Source: Pseudomonadota bacterium
Lineage (GTDB): Bacteria > Pseudomonadota > Gammaproteobacteria > Steroidobacterales > GCA-2729495
Assembly (NCBI GenBank): GCA_030836925.1
Contig: JAUPLK010000073.1
Span: 1-7,429, forward strand
Direction: 5' to 3'
Length of the DNA stretch: 7,429 nt
The position numbers and the translations under genes are program-made. The notes below the pieces were generated by a model. That model searched no databases and was not told the origin of the DNA. It was given only the letters and a program-made list of their open reading frames with translations. This document shows, piece by piece, positions 1-5,714 of the stretch. Every line of letters starts with the position of its first letter. Positions within the stretch are counted from its first letter, which is position 1.

Positions 1-464
1 CCTTCTATGGCGAGACGGATGAGTTGACCGCCGTCAAGGTTTCGGCTGCGCTGCGAGGCGGCCTCAGGCCGATTCTGTGCGTCGGCGAGACCCTGGCGGA
101 GCGTGATGCTGGAGACACCTTGAACGTCGTGCGTCGACAGCTTGGGGCGGTTCTTGCGGTGACCGGCATCGAGGCATGGTCCGAGGGCCTGGTTGCTTAT
201 GAGCCAGTCTGGGCGATAGGTACAGGACGTACGGCAACGCCGATGCAGGCACAGGAAGTACATGCAGAGATACGGGCTACGCTGGCGCGACGCAATGCTA
301 CAATCGCCGCCGCTGTGCGTGTGCTTTATGGCGGCAGCGTCAAGGCCTCCAATGCGAAGGACCTCTTCGCAATGGAAGACATAGATGGTGGACTGATCGG
401 CGGCGCCTCGCTGGATGCAGCCGGGTTTCTCGGTATTTGCAAGGCGGCGGCAGAGAGCTATTGA
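1..464 (+). CDS. tpiA: Triosephosphate isomerase, 3' part (partial at left edge)
   Basis: Cytoplasmic glycolytic and gluconeogenic enzyme that interconverts dihydroxyacetone phosphate and glyceraldehyde 3-phosphate. The reading frame is open from base 3 (bases 1-2 finish an earlier codon) to the TGA at 462-464, giving 153 residues. The family is about 250 residues long, so roughly the first 100, including the catalytic Lys and His, lie to the left. Visible hallmarks are the catalytic Glu in YEPVWAIGTG (Glu codon at 201-203, followed by the flexible loop 6), the loop 7 YGGS motif (327-338), and the phosphate-binding GGAS near the C-terminus (about 399-410). The in-frame TTG at 24 is an internal leucine, not a start, because homology continues upstream as FYGETDEL. 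The stop overlaps the secG start by one base, so the two are probably translationally coupled. Identity is very secure; only the 5' end is unseen. Confidence 0.97.
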   Translation, partial: FYGETDELTAVKVSAALRGGLRPILCVGETLAERDAGDTLNVVRRQLGAVLAVTGIEAWSEGLVAYEPVWAIGTGRTATPMQAQEVHAEIRATLARRNATIAAAVRVLYGGSVKASNAKDLFAMEDIDGGLIGGASLDAAGFLGICKAAAESY

Positions 465-883
465 TGACGACCCTGAACACAATTGTGCTGGTTATCCACG
501 TGCTCGTGGGCGTGATGATGGTTGGTCTGATCCTCATTCAGCGTGGCAAGGGCGCTGATGCGGGAGCGGCCTTCGGATCCGGTGCCTCCGGGACGGTATT
601 CGGCGCACGGGGTTCGGCAAATTTCCTGTCACGATCCACGGCGATCCTGGCGGCAATGTTCTTTTGTACCAGTCTGGGCCTTGCTTATCTGGGCACGCAG
701 CGCGAGGTTCCCAAAAGCCTGCTTGATGTCCCGACCGAATCTGCAGCGGCGAGCGATCAGGCTCGCCCGGTGGTCGGCCCCCAGGAGACGGACGTCCAGT
801 TGCCAGCTGCGGGTGCATTGCCGGCTTTGCCGCCGGCTCCGGCGCCTGCGGTTCCTGTGCCAGCAGACAAGCCGACAGATTGA
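464..883 (+). CDS. secG: Preprotein translocase subunit SecG
   Basis: Small inner-membrane subunit of the SecYEG protein-export channel that assists SecA-driven translocation. It has 139 residues. Two transmembrane helices are visible (about residues 3-25 and 57-77), joined by the conserved Gly/Ala-rich loop LIQRGKGADAGAAFGSGASG and then TVFGARGSANFLSRST, the family signature. Residues 78-139 form a polar tail ending in a Pro/Ala-rich run (about 113-137); E. coli SecG is about 110 residues, so this tail is long. The ATG at 464-466 is chosen because it places the first helix right after MTTLN and overlaps the tpiA stop (TGATG). A longer in-frame reading from the TTG at 437 would only add residues overlapping tpiA. 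The ribosome binding site is weak, which fits coupling to tpiA. The tpiA-secG pair is a common proteobacterial arrangement. Confidence 0.95.
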   Translation: MTTLNTIVLVIHVLVGVMMVGLILIQRGKGADAGAAFGSGASGTVFGARGSANFLSRSTAILAAMFFCTSLGLAYLGTQREVPKSLLDVPTESAAASDQARPVVGPQETDVQLPAAGALPALPPAPAPAVPVPADKPTD

Positions 884-890
884 TTTTTTT
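884..890 (+). other. T7 tract between secG and the tRNA
   Basis: Seven consecutive T residues follow the secG stop directly, five bases before the tRNA 5' end. No good GC-rich hairpin sits immediately upstream. The best candidate, CTGCGG with CCAGCAG (about 846-866, one bulged A), ends 17 bases before the tract. I do not call it an intrinsic terminator. An unstructured U-rich stretch next to a tRNA could serve as an RNase E-type entry site ahead of RNase P processing, but that is inference. Confidence 0.3.
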
Positions 891-895
891 CGAGT

Positions 896-980
896 GCCGA
901 CGTGGTGGAATTGGTAGACACGCCGTCTTGAGGGGGCGGTGGCGAAAGCTGTGCGAGTTCGAGTCTCGCCGTCGGCACCA
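896..980 (+). tRNA. tRNA-Leu (anticodon GAG), CCA encoded
   Basis: An 85-base class II tRNA that folds fully by eye. The acceptor stem is GCCGACG (896-902) with CGTCGGC (970-976), then discriminator A977 and genomic CCA (978-980). The D stem pairs 905-907 with 919-921. The anticodon stem is CCGTC (923-927) with GGCGG (935-939), including one T-G pair, and encloses the loop TTGAGGG with anticodon GAG at 930-932, which reads CUC and CUU leucine codons. A long variable arm (940-952) carries a GGC/GCT stem with a GAAA tetraloop. The T stem is GCGAG (953-957) with CTCGC (965-969), enclosing TTCGAGT. It closely matches E. coli leuU, also downstream of secG. It starts 12 bases after the secG stop and is probably cut from a secG co-transcript by RNase P. 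Confidence 0.97.
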
Positions 981-985
981 ACAGG

Positions 986-1013
986 TTGACAGGGCTGCAA
1001 ACAGCATTTTGCT
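986..1013 (+). promoter_or_regulatory. Candidate sigma70-type promoter for the nuo operon
   Basis: A perfect -35 hexamer TTGACA lies at 986-991, six bases after the tRNA 3' end. The best-spaced -10 candidate is TTTGCT at 1008-1013 (16-base spacer), which matches TATAAT at only three of six positions and has no extended TG. A start near 1020 would leave a leader of about 20 bases containing the nuoA Shine-Dalgarno. The location, between a tRNA processed from the upstream transcript and the first nuo gene, is where a separate nuo promoter would be expected. The weak -10 keeps confidence low, and the same bases also form a hairpin. Confidence 0.35.
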
Positions 1014-1017
1014 GCCC
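992..1017 (+). other. Imperfect RNA hairpin in the tRNA-nuoA gap
   Basis: GGGC (992-995) pairs with GCCC (1014-1017), followed by a T996/T1013 mismatch, then GCAAA (997-1001) pairs with TTTGC (1008-1012) around the loop CAGCAT. This gives nine base pairs in a 26-base element that begins 11 bases after the tRNA. The sequence after it (GTTCGTGGG) is not T-rich, so it is not a standard intrinsic terminator. Possible roles are stopping 3' exonuclease trimming, separating tRNA processing from the nuo message, or protecting the nuoA 5' end. Two shorter helices (994-997 with 1002-1005; 1002-1006 with 1010-1014) compete with the long one. Confidence 0.5.
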
Positions 1018-1028
1018 GTTCGTGGGTT

Positions 1029-1035
1029 AAGGGAG
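1029..1035 (+). promoter_or_regulatory. nuoA ribosome binding site
   Basis: AAGGGAG lies five bases before the GTG at 1041. It is a good purine-rich Shine-Dalgarno and supports the GTG as the true nuoA start. The identical heptamer precedes nuoB. Confidence 0.75.
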
Positions 1036-1040
1036 CGCCC

Positions 1041-1397
1041 GTGCTGCACAACTATTTGCCGATATATGTTTACCTCTGTGTAGCACTGGGGATCGGGCTG
1101 GTCCTGCTTGGCCTGGGTTTCCTGATCGGCAACGGGCAGAAGTACGCCGAGAAGCTTTCACCCTACGAATGCGGCTTCGAGCCCTTCGAAGACAGCCGCA
1201 TGCGTTTCGATGTCCGCTACTACCTGGTCGCCATTCTGTTCATCGTCTTCGATCTCGAAATCGCTTTTCTTTTCCCCTGGGCAATCACCCTGGAGGAGAC
1301 CGGTCTCACCGGCATCCTGGCCATGGGCATATTCCTCGTGATCCTGGTGGTGGGTTTCATCTACGAGTGGAAGAAGGGAGCTCTCGAGTGGGACTAG
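1041..1397 (+). CDS. nuoA: NADH-quinone oxidoreductase subunit A
   Basis: Membrane subunit of complex I (ND3 homologue) located near the entry of the quinone cavity. It has 118 residues with three predicted transmembrane helices: about residues 7-30, 59-80 and 89-109. The loop between helices 1 and 2 carries YECGFEP with Cys44, equivalent to the ND3 cysteine on the mobile loop linked to active/deactive switching in mitochondria. Helix 2 carries the conserved acidic pair in FDLEIAFLFPW (Asp71 and Glu73), implicated in proton coupling in E. coli NuoA. The GTG start is supported by AAGGGAG five bases upstream and by the N-terminus meeting the first helix at the usual place. It is the first gene of the nuo operon, and its end overlaps nuoB by 10 bases. 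Confidence 0.96.
   Translation: MLHNYLPIYVYLCVALGIGLVLLGLGFLIGNGQKYAEKLSPYECGFEPFEDSRMRFDVRYYLVAILFIVFDLEIAFLFPWAITLEETGLTGILAMGIFLVILVVGFIYEWKKGALEWD
1374..1380 (+). promoter_or_regulatory. nuoB ribosome binding site inside nuoA
   Basis: AAGGGAG, seven bases before the GTG at 1388, is embedded in the last nuoA codons (Lys-Gly-Ala). It decides the nuoB start in favour of 1388 over the in-frame GTG at 1406. Confidence 0.75.
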
Positions 1398-1879
1398 AAC
1401 GTCCGGTGCCGGAGATCCTGCAGCAGCGCGGTTTCGTTGTAACCGGGCTGGACAATCTCATCAACTGGGCACGCACAGGCTCGCTGTGGCCCATGACCTT
1501 CGGTCTGGCCTGTTGTGCCGTCGAGATGATGCAGGCTGGTGCGGCCCGCTATGACCTTGACCGCTTCGGAGTGATCTTTCGTCCGAGCCCGCGGCAGGCC
1601 GATGTGATGATCGTTGCCGGTACCCTGACCAACAAGATGGCACCGGCCCTGCGCAAGGTCTATGACCAGATGACCGAGCCACGCTGGGTCATCTCGATGG
1701 GCTCCTGTGCCAACGGTGGCGGTTACTACCACTATTCCTACGCAGTGGTCCGGGGCTGTGACCGCATCGTTCCCGTTGACGTCTATGTGCCCGGCTGCCC
1801 GCCGACCGCTGAAGCCCTGATCTACGGCATTCTGCAACTGCAGAACAAGATCCGGCGTACCAACACCATCGCGCGTTGA
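1388..1879 (+). CDS. nuoB: NADH-quinone oxidoreductase subunit B (cluster N2)
   Basis: PSST/20 kDa subunit of the connecting module, which binds the terminal [4Fe-4S] cluster N2 that hands electrons to quinone. It has 163 residues. The four N2 ligands are present: adjacent Cys42-Cys43 in GLACCAVEMM, Cys107 in SMGSCANGGGYYHYSYAV, and Cys137 in VPGCPPTAEAL. Other family blocks visible are NWARTGSLWPMTFG and VFRPSPRQ-like FRPSPRQADVMIVAGT. The frame stays open further upstream within nuoA, but GTG at 1388 has a well-spaced Shine-Dalgarno and gives the expected MG- N-terminus. The N-terminal extension before the conserved core is short (about 15 residues), compared with a longer one in Xanthomonas as I recall it. 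It overlaps nuoA by 10 bases and lies 35 bases before nuoC. Confidence 0.97.
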   Translation: MGLERPVPEILQQRGFVVTGLDNLINWARTGSLWPMTFGLACCAVEMMQAGAARYDLDRFGVIFRPSPRQADVMIVAGTLTNKMAPALRKVYDQMTEPRWVISMGSCANGGGYYHYSYAVVRGCDRIVPVDVYVPGCPPTAEALIYGILQLQNKIRRTNTIAR

Positions 1880-1914
1880 TCTGACATGCGGGCAGCAGGC
1901 GGGATGGCTATCTG

Positions 1915-2616
1915 ATGAGTGCGCGTGTTGAAGCACTGCTGAACGGTCTCGGTGAGCGCTTTGGTGCGCGTCTGCGGCGGGTGGAATCGCGCTGTGACGA
2001 GATCGGCTTCGAGGTCGCATTGCCGGACCTGATCGATGCATGCCGGATCCTGCGCGATGATTTTGCCTTCGAGATGCTCATCGACCTGTGTGGTGTCGAC
2101 TACCTGACCTGGGGCCAGGGCGAGTGGGAAACACAGGATGCGACCAATAGTGGCTTCAGTCGGGCGGCCGTACGCGCCACGGTGCTCCCGGATCCTGCGC
2201 AACAGTTTGATCCGCGGCGTTTTGCCGTGGTCTACCACCTGTTGTCGGTCAGCAGGAATTATCGTCTGCGGCTCACCGTCTACACGGGCGCGGACAATCC
2301 GCCGGTTGTGCCCTCGGTGGTCGACATCTGGGCTTCAGCCAACTGGTACGAGCGCGAGGCCTTCGACCTGTACGGCATCCTGTTTGATGGTCATCCCGAT
2401 CTGCGCCGCATTCTCACGGACTACGGATTCATCGGTCACCCGTTCCGCAAGGATTTCCCGATGTCGGGCAACCTGGAGGTCCGCTATGACCCCGAACAGG
2501 GACGGGTGGTCTACCAGCCGGTGAGCATCGAGCCGCGAACCCTGGTGCCGCGGGTGATCCGCGACGACAACCGTTATGAACCGGATCTGAAATCGGCAGG
2601 GCCGCCGCGTGGCTGA
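1915..2616 (+). CDS. nuoC: NADH-quinone oxidoreductase subunit C
   Basis: 30 kDa subunit of the peripheral arm. It carries no cofactor and packs against NuoD and NuoB. It has 233 residues. The family signature is EREAFDLYGILFDGHPDLRR at about residues 146-165, followed by LTDYGFIGHPFRKDFP and the C-terminal VVYQPVSIEPRTLVPRVIR. Between CGVDYLTW and RRFAVVYHLLSV (about residues 66-102) lies an extra polar segment containing the GFSR block, which short NuoC proteins lack and which I recall from beta- and some gammaproteobacterial forms. nuoC is a separate gene here, not fused to nuoD as in E. coli. The ATG at 1915 is used; GGGA at 1901-1904 is a modest, slightly distant Shine-Dalgarno, and other nearby ATGs are out of frame. 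The 3' end overlaps nuoD by 8 bases. Confidence 0.96.
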   Translation: MSARVEALLNGLGERFGARLRRVESRCDEIGFEVALPDLIDACRILRDDFAFEMLIDLCGVDYLTWGQGEWETQDATNSGFSRAAVRATVLPDPAQQFDPRRFAVVYHLLSVSRNYRLRLTVYTGADNPPVVPSVVDIWASANWYEREAFDLYGILFDGHPDLRRILTDYGFIGHPFRKDFPMSGNLEVRYDPEQGRVVYQPVSIEPRTLVPRVIRDDNRYEPDLKSAGPPRG

Positions 2617-3862
2617 GTTCCAGAATTACACGATCAACTTCGGCCCGCAGCATCCCGCAGCGCACGGCGTGTTGCGGCTGGTGCTCGAGATGGATGGCGA
2701 GACGGTGCAGCGCGCCGATCCGCATGTCGGCCTTTTGCACCGGGCGACCGAGAAACTCGCAGAGAGCAAGCCGTTCAACCAGAGCATCGGCTACATGGAC
2801 CGCCTCGACTATGTGTCCATGATGTGCAACGAGCATGGTTATGTGCTCGCGATCGAAAAGCTGCTTGGTGTCGCCGTGCCGATACGCGCGCAGTACATCC
2901 GCGTGATGTTCGATGAGGTCACGCGGATACTCAATCACCTGATGTGGCTCGGTGCACACGGTCTCGATATCGGTGCGATGACCATGTTCCTGTACTGCTT
3001 CCGTGAGCGCGAGGACCTCATGGACTGCTACGAAGCGGTTTCAGGGACGCGCATGCATGCCACCTATTACCGGCCGGGCGGTGTTTACCGTGACCTGCCG
3101 GACGCGATGCCAAAGTTCCAGCCCTCGGCATGGCGCAGTGACAAGAAGCTCCGCAGTCTGAACAAGGCGCGCGAGGGTTCACTGCTCGATTTTCTGCAGG
3201 ATTTCTGCCACCGGTTCCCGGCCTGTGTCGACGAGTATGAAACCCTGCTGACCGATAACCGGATCTGGAAGCAGCGCACGGTCAACATCGGCGTTGTGAC
3301 GCCTGAACGGGCCATGCAGCTCGGTTTTACAGGCCCGATGCTGCGGGGCTCGGGTATCGCCTGGGACCTGCGCAAGAAGCAGCCCTATGAAGTCTATGCA
3401 GATCTCGATTTCGACATTCCGGTGGGCGTGAACGGCGACTGTTATGACCGCTACCTGGTGCGTATCGAGGAGTTGCGCGAGTCAAATCGCATCATCCGGC
3501 AGTGCATCGACTGGTTGCGGGCGAATCCCGGGCCGGTGATGACCGACGATCACAAGGTCGGGCCCCCGAGTCGCGAGCAGATGAAGGGCGACATGGAGTC
3601 GCTGATTCATCATTTCAAGCTGTTCACCGAGGGCTATACCGTGCCGGTGGGCGAGGCCTATGCGGCGGTTGAACACCCCAAGGGCGAGTTCGGCGTGTAC
3701 CTGGTGTCCGACGGAGCCAACAAGCCCTATCGGCTCAAGATCCGGGCGCCCGGCTTTGCGCACCTGTCGTCCATGCACGAGATGGTTGTCGGTCACATGC
3801 TTTCAGACGTGGTAGCCGTGATAGGCACACAGGACATCGTGTTTGGTGAGGTTGATCGCTAA
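2609..3862 (+). CDS. nuoD: NADH-quinone oxidoreductase subunit D (quinone site)
   Basis: 49 kDa subunit, related to the large subunit of NiFe hydrogenases, which forms the quinone-binding chamber with NuoB. It has 417 residues, full length for the family. FGPQHPAAHGVLRL is at residues 11-24 and includes His19, equivalent to Thermus Nqo4 His38; MDRLDY ends at Tyr68, equivalent to Nqo4 Tyr87. These two residues coordinate the quinone head group. The 49 kDa signature LHRATEKLAESK and the conserved C-terminus VIGTQDIVFGEVDR are also intact. The GTG start at 2609 is supported by AGGG at 2598-2601 (seven-base spacing), the expected MAEFQNYTINFGPQHP N-terminus, and the 8-base overlap with nuoC. No earlier start fits. 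A 29-base gap separates it from nuoE. Confidence 0.97.
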   Translation: MAEFQNYTINFGPQHPAAHGVLRLVLEMDGETVQRADPHVGLLHRATEKLAESKPFNQSIGYMDRLDYVSMMCNEHGYVLAIEKLLGVAVPIRAQYIRVMFDEVTRILNHLMWLGAHGLDIGAMTMFLYCFREREDLMDCYEAVSGTRMHATYYRPGGVYRDLPDAMPKFQPSAWRSDKKLRSLNKAREGSLLDFLQDFCHRFPACVDEYETLLTDNRIWKQRTVNIGVVTPERAMQLGFTGPMLRGSGIAWDLRKKQPYEVYADLDFDIPVGVNGDCYDRYLVRIEELRESNRIIRQCIDWLRANPGPVMTDDHKVGPPSREQMKGDMESLIHHFKLFTEGYTVPVGEAYAAVEHPKGEFGVYLVSDGANKPYRLKIRAPGFAHLSSMHEMVVGHMLSDVVAVIGTQDIVFGEVDR

Positions 3863-3891
3863 TCATGTGTGCGTCGAAGAGACTGAGCTGA

Positions 3892-4398
3892 ATGGAACCC
3901 GAGAACATCCTGTCTGAGCACCTGCGGGCTGAGATCGACCGCTGGGTCGCACGCTTTCCGGAAGGCCGGCAGCGGTCTGCGGTGATCGCTGCCCTGCATG
4001 CGGCCCAGCACGAGAATCATGGATTCCTCACTCCGGAACTGATGGATGCCATTGCCGGGTATCTGGGCCTCCCGCCGATCCAGGTCTATGAGGTTGCCGC
4101 CTTTTACTCGATGTTCGAGACAAAGGCGGTTGGCAAACACAGCATTTCGGTATGCACGAACATCTCGTGCATGCTCCGCGGCGGCGAGAACATCCTGGCG
4201 TATCTCGAAACGAAGCTGGGCGTGAAGGTTGGCGAAAGCACGCCCGACGGACGCTTTTATCTCAAGCGCGAAGAGGAGTGCCTGGCGGCCTGCTGCGGCG
4301 CGCCGATGATGATGGTGGACCACAAGTATCACGAGAATCTCACCCCGGCAAAGGTGGACGAGATCCTCGACAATGTCGGCAAGTCGGCGGGGCACTGA
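3892..4398 (+). CDS. nuoE: NADH-quinone oxidoreductase subunit E (cluster N1a)
   Basis: 24 kDa thioredoxin-fold subunit of the NADH dehydrogenase module. It binds the off-pathway [2Fe-2S] cluster N1a close to FMN. It has 168 residues (E. coli about 166). The four ligands fit the family spacing: Cys88 and Cys93 (C-x4-C in SVCTNISCML), then Cys130 and Cys134 (C-x3-C in ECLAACCGAP), with an additional Cys135 next to the last ligand. The N-terminal helical part includes the block AALHAAQHENHGFLTPELM and VYEVAAFYSMF. The start ATG follows a weak AAGAGA purine stretch and lies 29 bases after nuoD. It ends two bases before the nuoF start codon. Confidence 0.96.
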   Translation: MEPENILSEHLRAEIDRWVARFPEGRQRSAVIAALHAAQHENHGFLTPELMDAIAGYLGLPPIQVYEVAAFYSMFETKAVGKHSISVCTNISCMLRGGENILAYLETKLGVKVGESTPDGRFYLKREEECLAACCGAPMMMVDHKYHENLTPAKVDEILDNVGKSAGH

Positions 4399-4400
4399 GC

Positions 4401-5714
4401 GTGAGCGAGCAGCCCACATACGAACAGAACCTGGTGTGTTACCAGACGCTCGGCCATGACCGGCCAGCGAGCCTCGAAACCTATCGCAAGCTGGGTGGCT
4501 ATGAAGTCTGGGAAAAGATCCTCGCCGGGGCCATGACCCGCGAGGAAGTCATCGATGGCGTGAAGGCCTCGGGGCTGCGCGGGCGCGGTGGCGCCGGATT
4601 CCCCACCGGCGTGAAGTGGAGCTTCATGCCCAAGGATGCGCCCGGCCAGAAGTACGTGGTCTGCAATTCCGACGAAAGCGAACCCGGCACCTGCCACGAT
4701 CGCGAAATTCTGCGCTACAACCCGCACGCGATCATCGAAGGCATGGCCATCGGCGGTTTCGCCATGGGCGCGACGGTCGGTTACAACTACATACGCGGCG
4801 AGTTCATCGATGAACCGTTCCCGGTCTTCGAGACAGCACTGAAAGAAGCCTATGCGGCTGGCCTGCTCGGTCGGAACCTGCGGGGATCAGGCATCGACTT
4901 CGACCTGCATGCCTTTGTCGGTGCCGGCGCCTATATCTGTGGCGAGGAGACCGGTCTGCTCGAGTCCCTCGAGGGAAAGCCCGGCAAGCCGCGCTTCAAG
5001 CCGCCGTTTCCGGCCGCCTTCGGCCTGTATGGGCGTCCGACCACGATCAACAATACCCAGTCCTATGCCTCGGTGCCGACCATCCTGCGCCGCGGTCCGA
5101 AGTGGTTCGCCGACCTGGGTCCCGAGGGCTCGGGTGGTACCGCGCTGTTTTCGGTTTCCGGTCATGTGGAACGGCCGGGCAACTACGAGCTGCCGATGGG
5201 GATTCCGTTTCGCGACCTGCTGGAGATTGCTGGCGGCGTGCGCGATGGCCGACGGCTCAAGGCGGTCATTCCCGGCGGTTCCTCGGTGTATGTCGTGCCC
5301 GGTGAACTGATCATCGATGCCACGATGGACTACAACAGCCTCAAGAAGATCGGTACCTCATTCGGTACCGGTGCCGTGATCGTGATGGATGAAACGACCT
5401 GCATGGTCAGCGTGCTCCGCCGGCTGTCGCGCTTCTATTTTGCCGAGTCCTGCGGGCAGTGCACGCCCTGTCGTGAAGGCACCGGCTGGATGTACCGGCT
5501 GCTGTCACGCGTTCTGGCAGGTCAGGCCGAACGCAAGGATCTCGACCTGCTGCTGGATGTTGCTGGCCGGATCGAGGGCCACACCATTTGCGCGCTGGGC
5601 GATGCGGCTGCATGGCCGGTGCAGAGCTTCCTGCGTCACTTCATGCCCGAGTTCGAATACATGATCCAGCATCGTGGCCGTTCCATCGTCGAGTCGCGGA
5701 CTGAAGCGGCATGA
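4401..5714 (+). CDS. nuoF: NADH-quinone oxidoreductase subunit F (NADH/FMN site)
   Basis: 51 kDa subunit that oxidises NADH through FMN and passes electrons to [4Fe-4S] cluster N3. It has 437 residues. The glycine-rich nucleotide site GLRGRGGAGFPTG is at about 58-70, the FMN-site block CNSDESEPGTCHDRE at about 88-102, and GEETG at 181-185, where Glu183 is the residue that disfavours NADPH in E. coli. An SLBB domain spans about 245-300. The N3 ligands are Cys351, Cys354 and Cys357 in ESCGQCTPCREG plus Cys397 in HTICALGD. The frame is open far upstream inside nuoE, but that is shadow sequence. GTG at 4401 gives a normal N-terminus, with GGCGGGG at 4386-4392 as Shine-Dalgarno, two bases after the nuoE stop. 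The stop overlaps the nuoG ATG (ATGA). Confidence 0.97.
   Translation: MSEQPTYEQNLVCYQTLGHDRPASLETYRKLGGYEVWEKILAGAMTREEVIDGVKASGLRGRGGAGFPTGVKWSFMPKDAPGQKYVVCNSDESEPGTCHDREILRYNPHAIIEGMAIGGFAMGATVGYNYIRGEFIDEPFPVFETALKEAYAAGLLGRNLRGSGIDFDLHAFVGAGAYICGEETGLLESLEGKPGKPRFKPPFPAAFGLYGRPTTINNTQSYASVPTILRRGPKWFADLGPEGSGGTALFSVSGHVERPGNYELPMGIPFRDLLEIAGGVRDGRRLKAVIPGGSSVYVVPGELIIDATMDYNSLKKIGTSFGTGAVIVMDETTCMVSVLRRLSRFYFAESCGQCTPCREGTGWMYRLLSRVLAGQAERKDLDLLLDVAGRIEGHTICALGDAAAWPVQSFLRHFMPEFEYMIQHRGRSIVESRTEAA

Noticed and set aside
846..890. Possible intrinsic terminator at the end of secG (CTGCGG/CCAGCAG stem plus T7)
   Set aside because: The stem has a bulge and ends 17 bases before the T tract, too far for a canonical terminator.
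871..901. GCCGAC repeated at 871-876 and at the tRNA 5' end (896-901), offering alternative pairing with the acceptor 3' strand
   Set aside because: A six-base repeat in GC-rich DNA can easily be chance, and the native acceptor stem is longer (seven pairs) and better supported.
534..1051. Antisense open frames of 140-171 residues spanning secG and the tRNA
   Set aside because: They read through the complement of tRNA-Leu and secG. Their Arg/His-rich peptides resemble the well-known spurious proteins predicted from antisense tRNA genes, with no start signal or domain.
880..1083. Forward 67-residue open frame across the tRNA into nuoA
   Set aside because: Most of it is a translation of the tRNA itself, giving the familiar artefact peptide with RRGGIGRHA. 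It overlaps nuoA in another frame.
1394..2041. 215-residue antisense open frame opposite nuoB and nuoC
   Set aside because: It is a shadow of high-GC codon bias on the complementary strand of two well-conserved genes, with no recognisable domain.
4152..4400. Upstream extension of nuoF into nuoE
   Set aside because: The extra residues are an out-of-frame reading of nuoE. Conserved NuoF sequence begins only after the GTG at 4401.
3859..4419. 186-residue antisense open frame opposite nuoE
   Set aside because: It lies wholly opposite nuoE, whose cluster ligands and length are conserved; there is no independent coding evidence.
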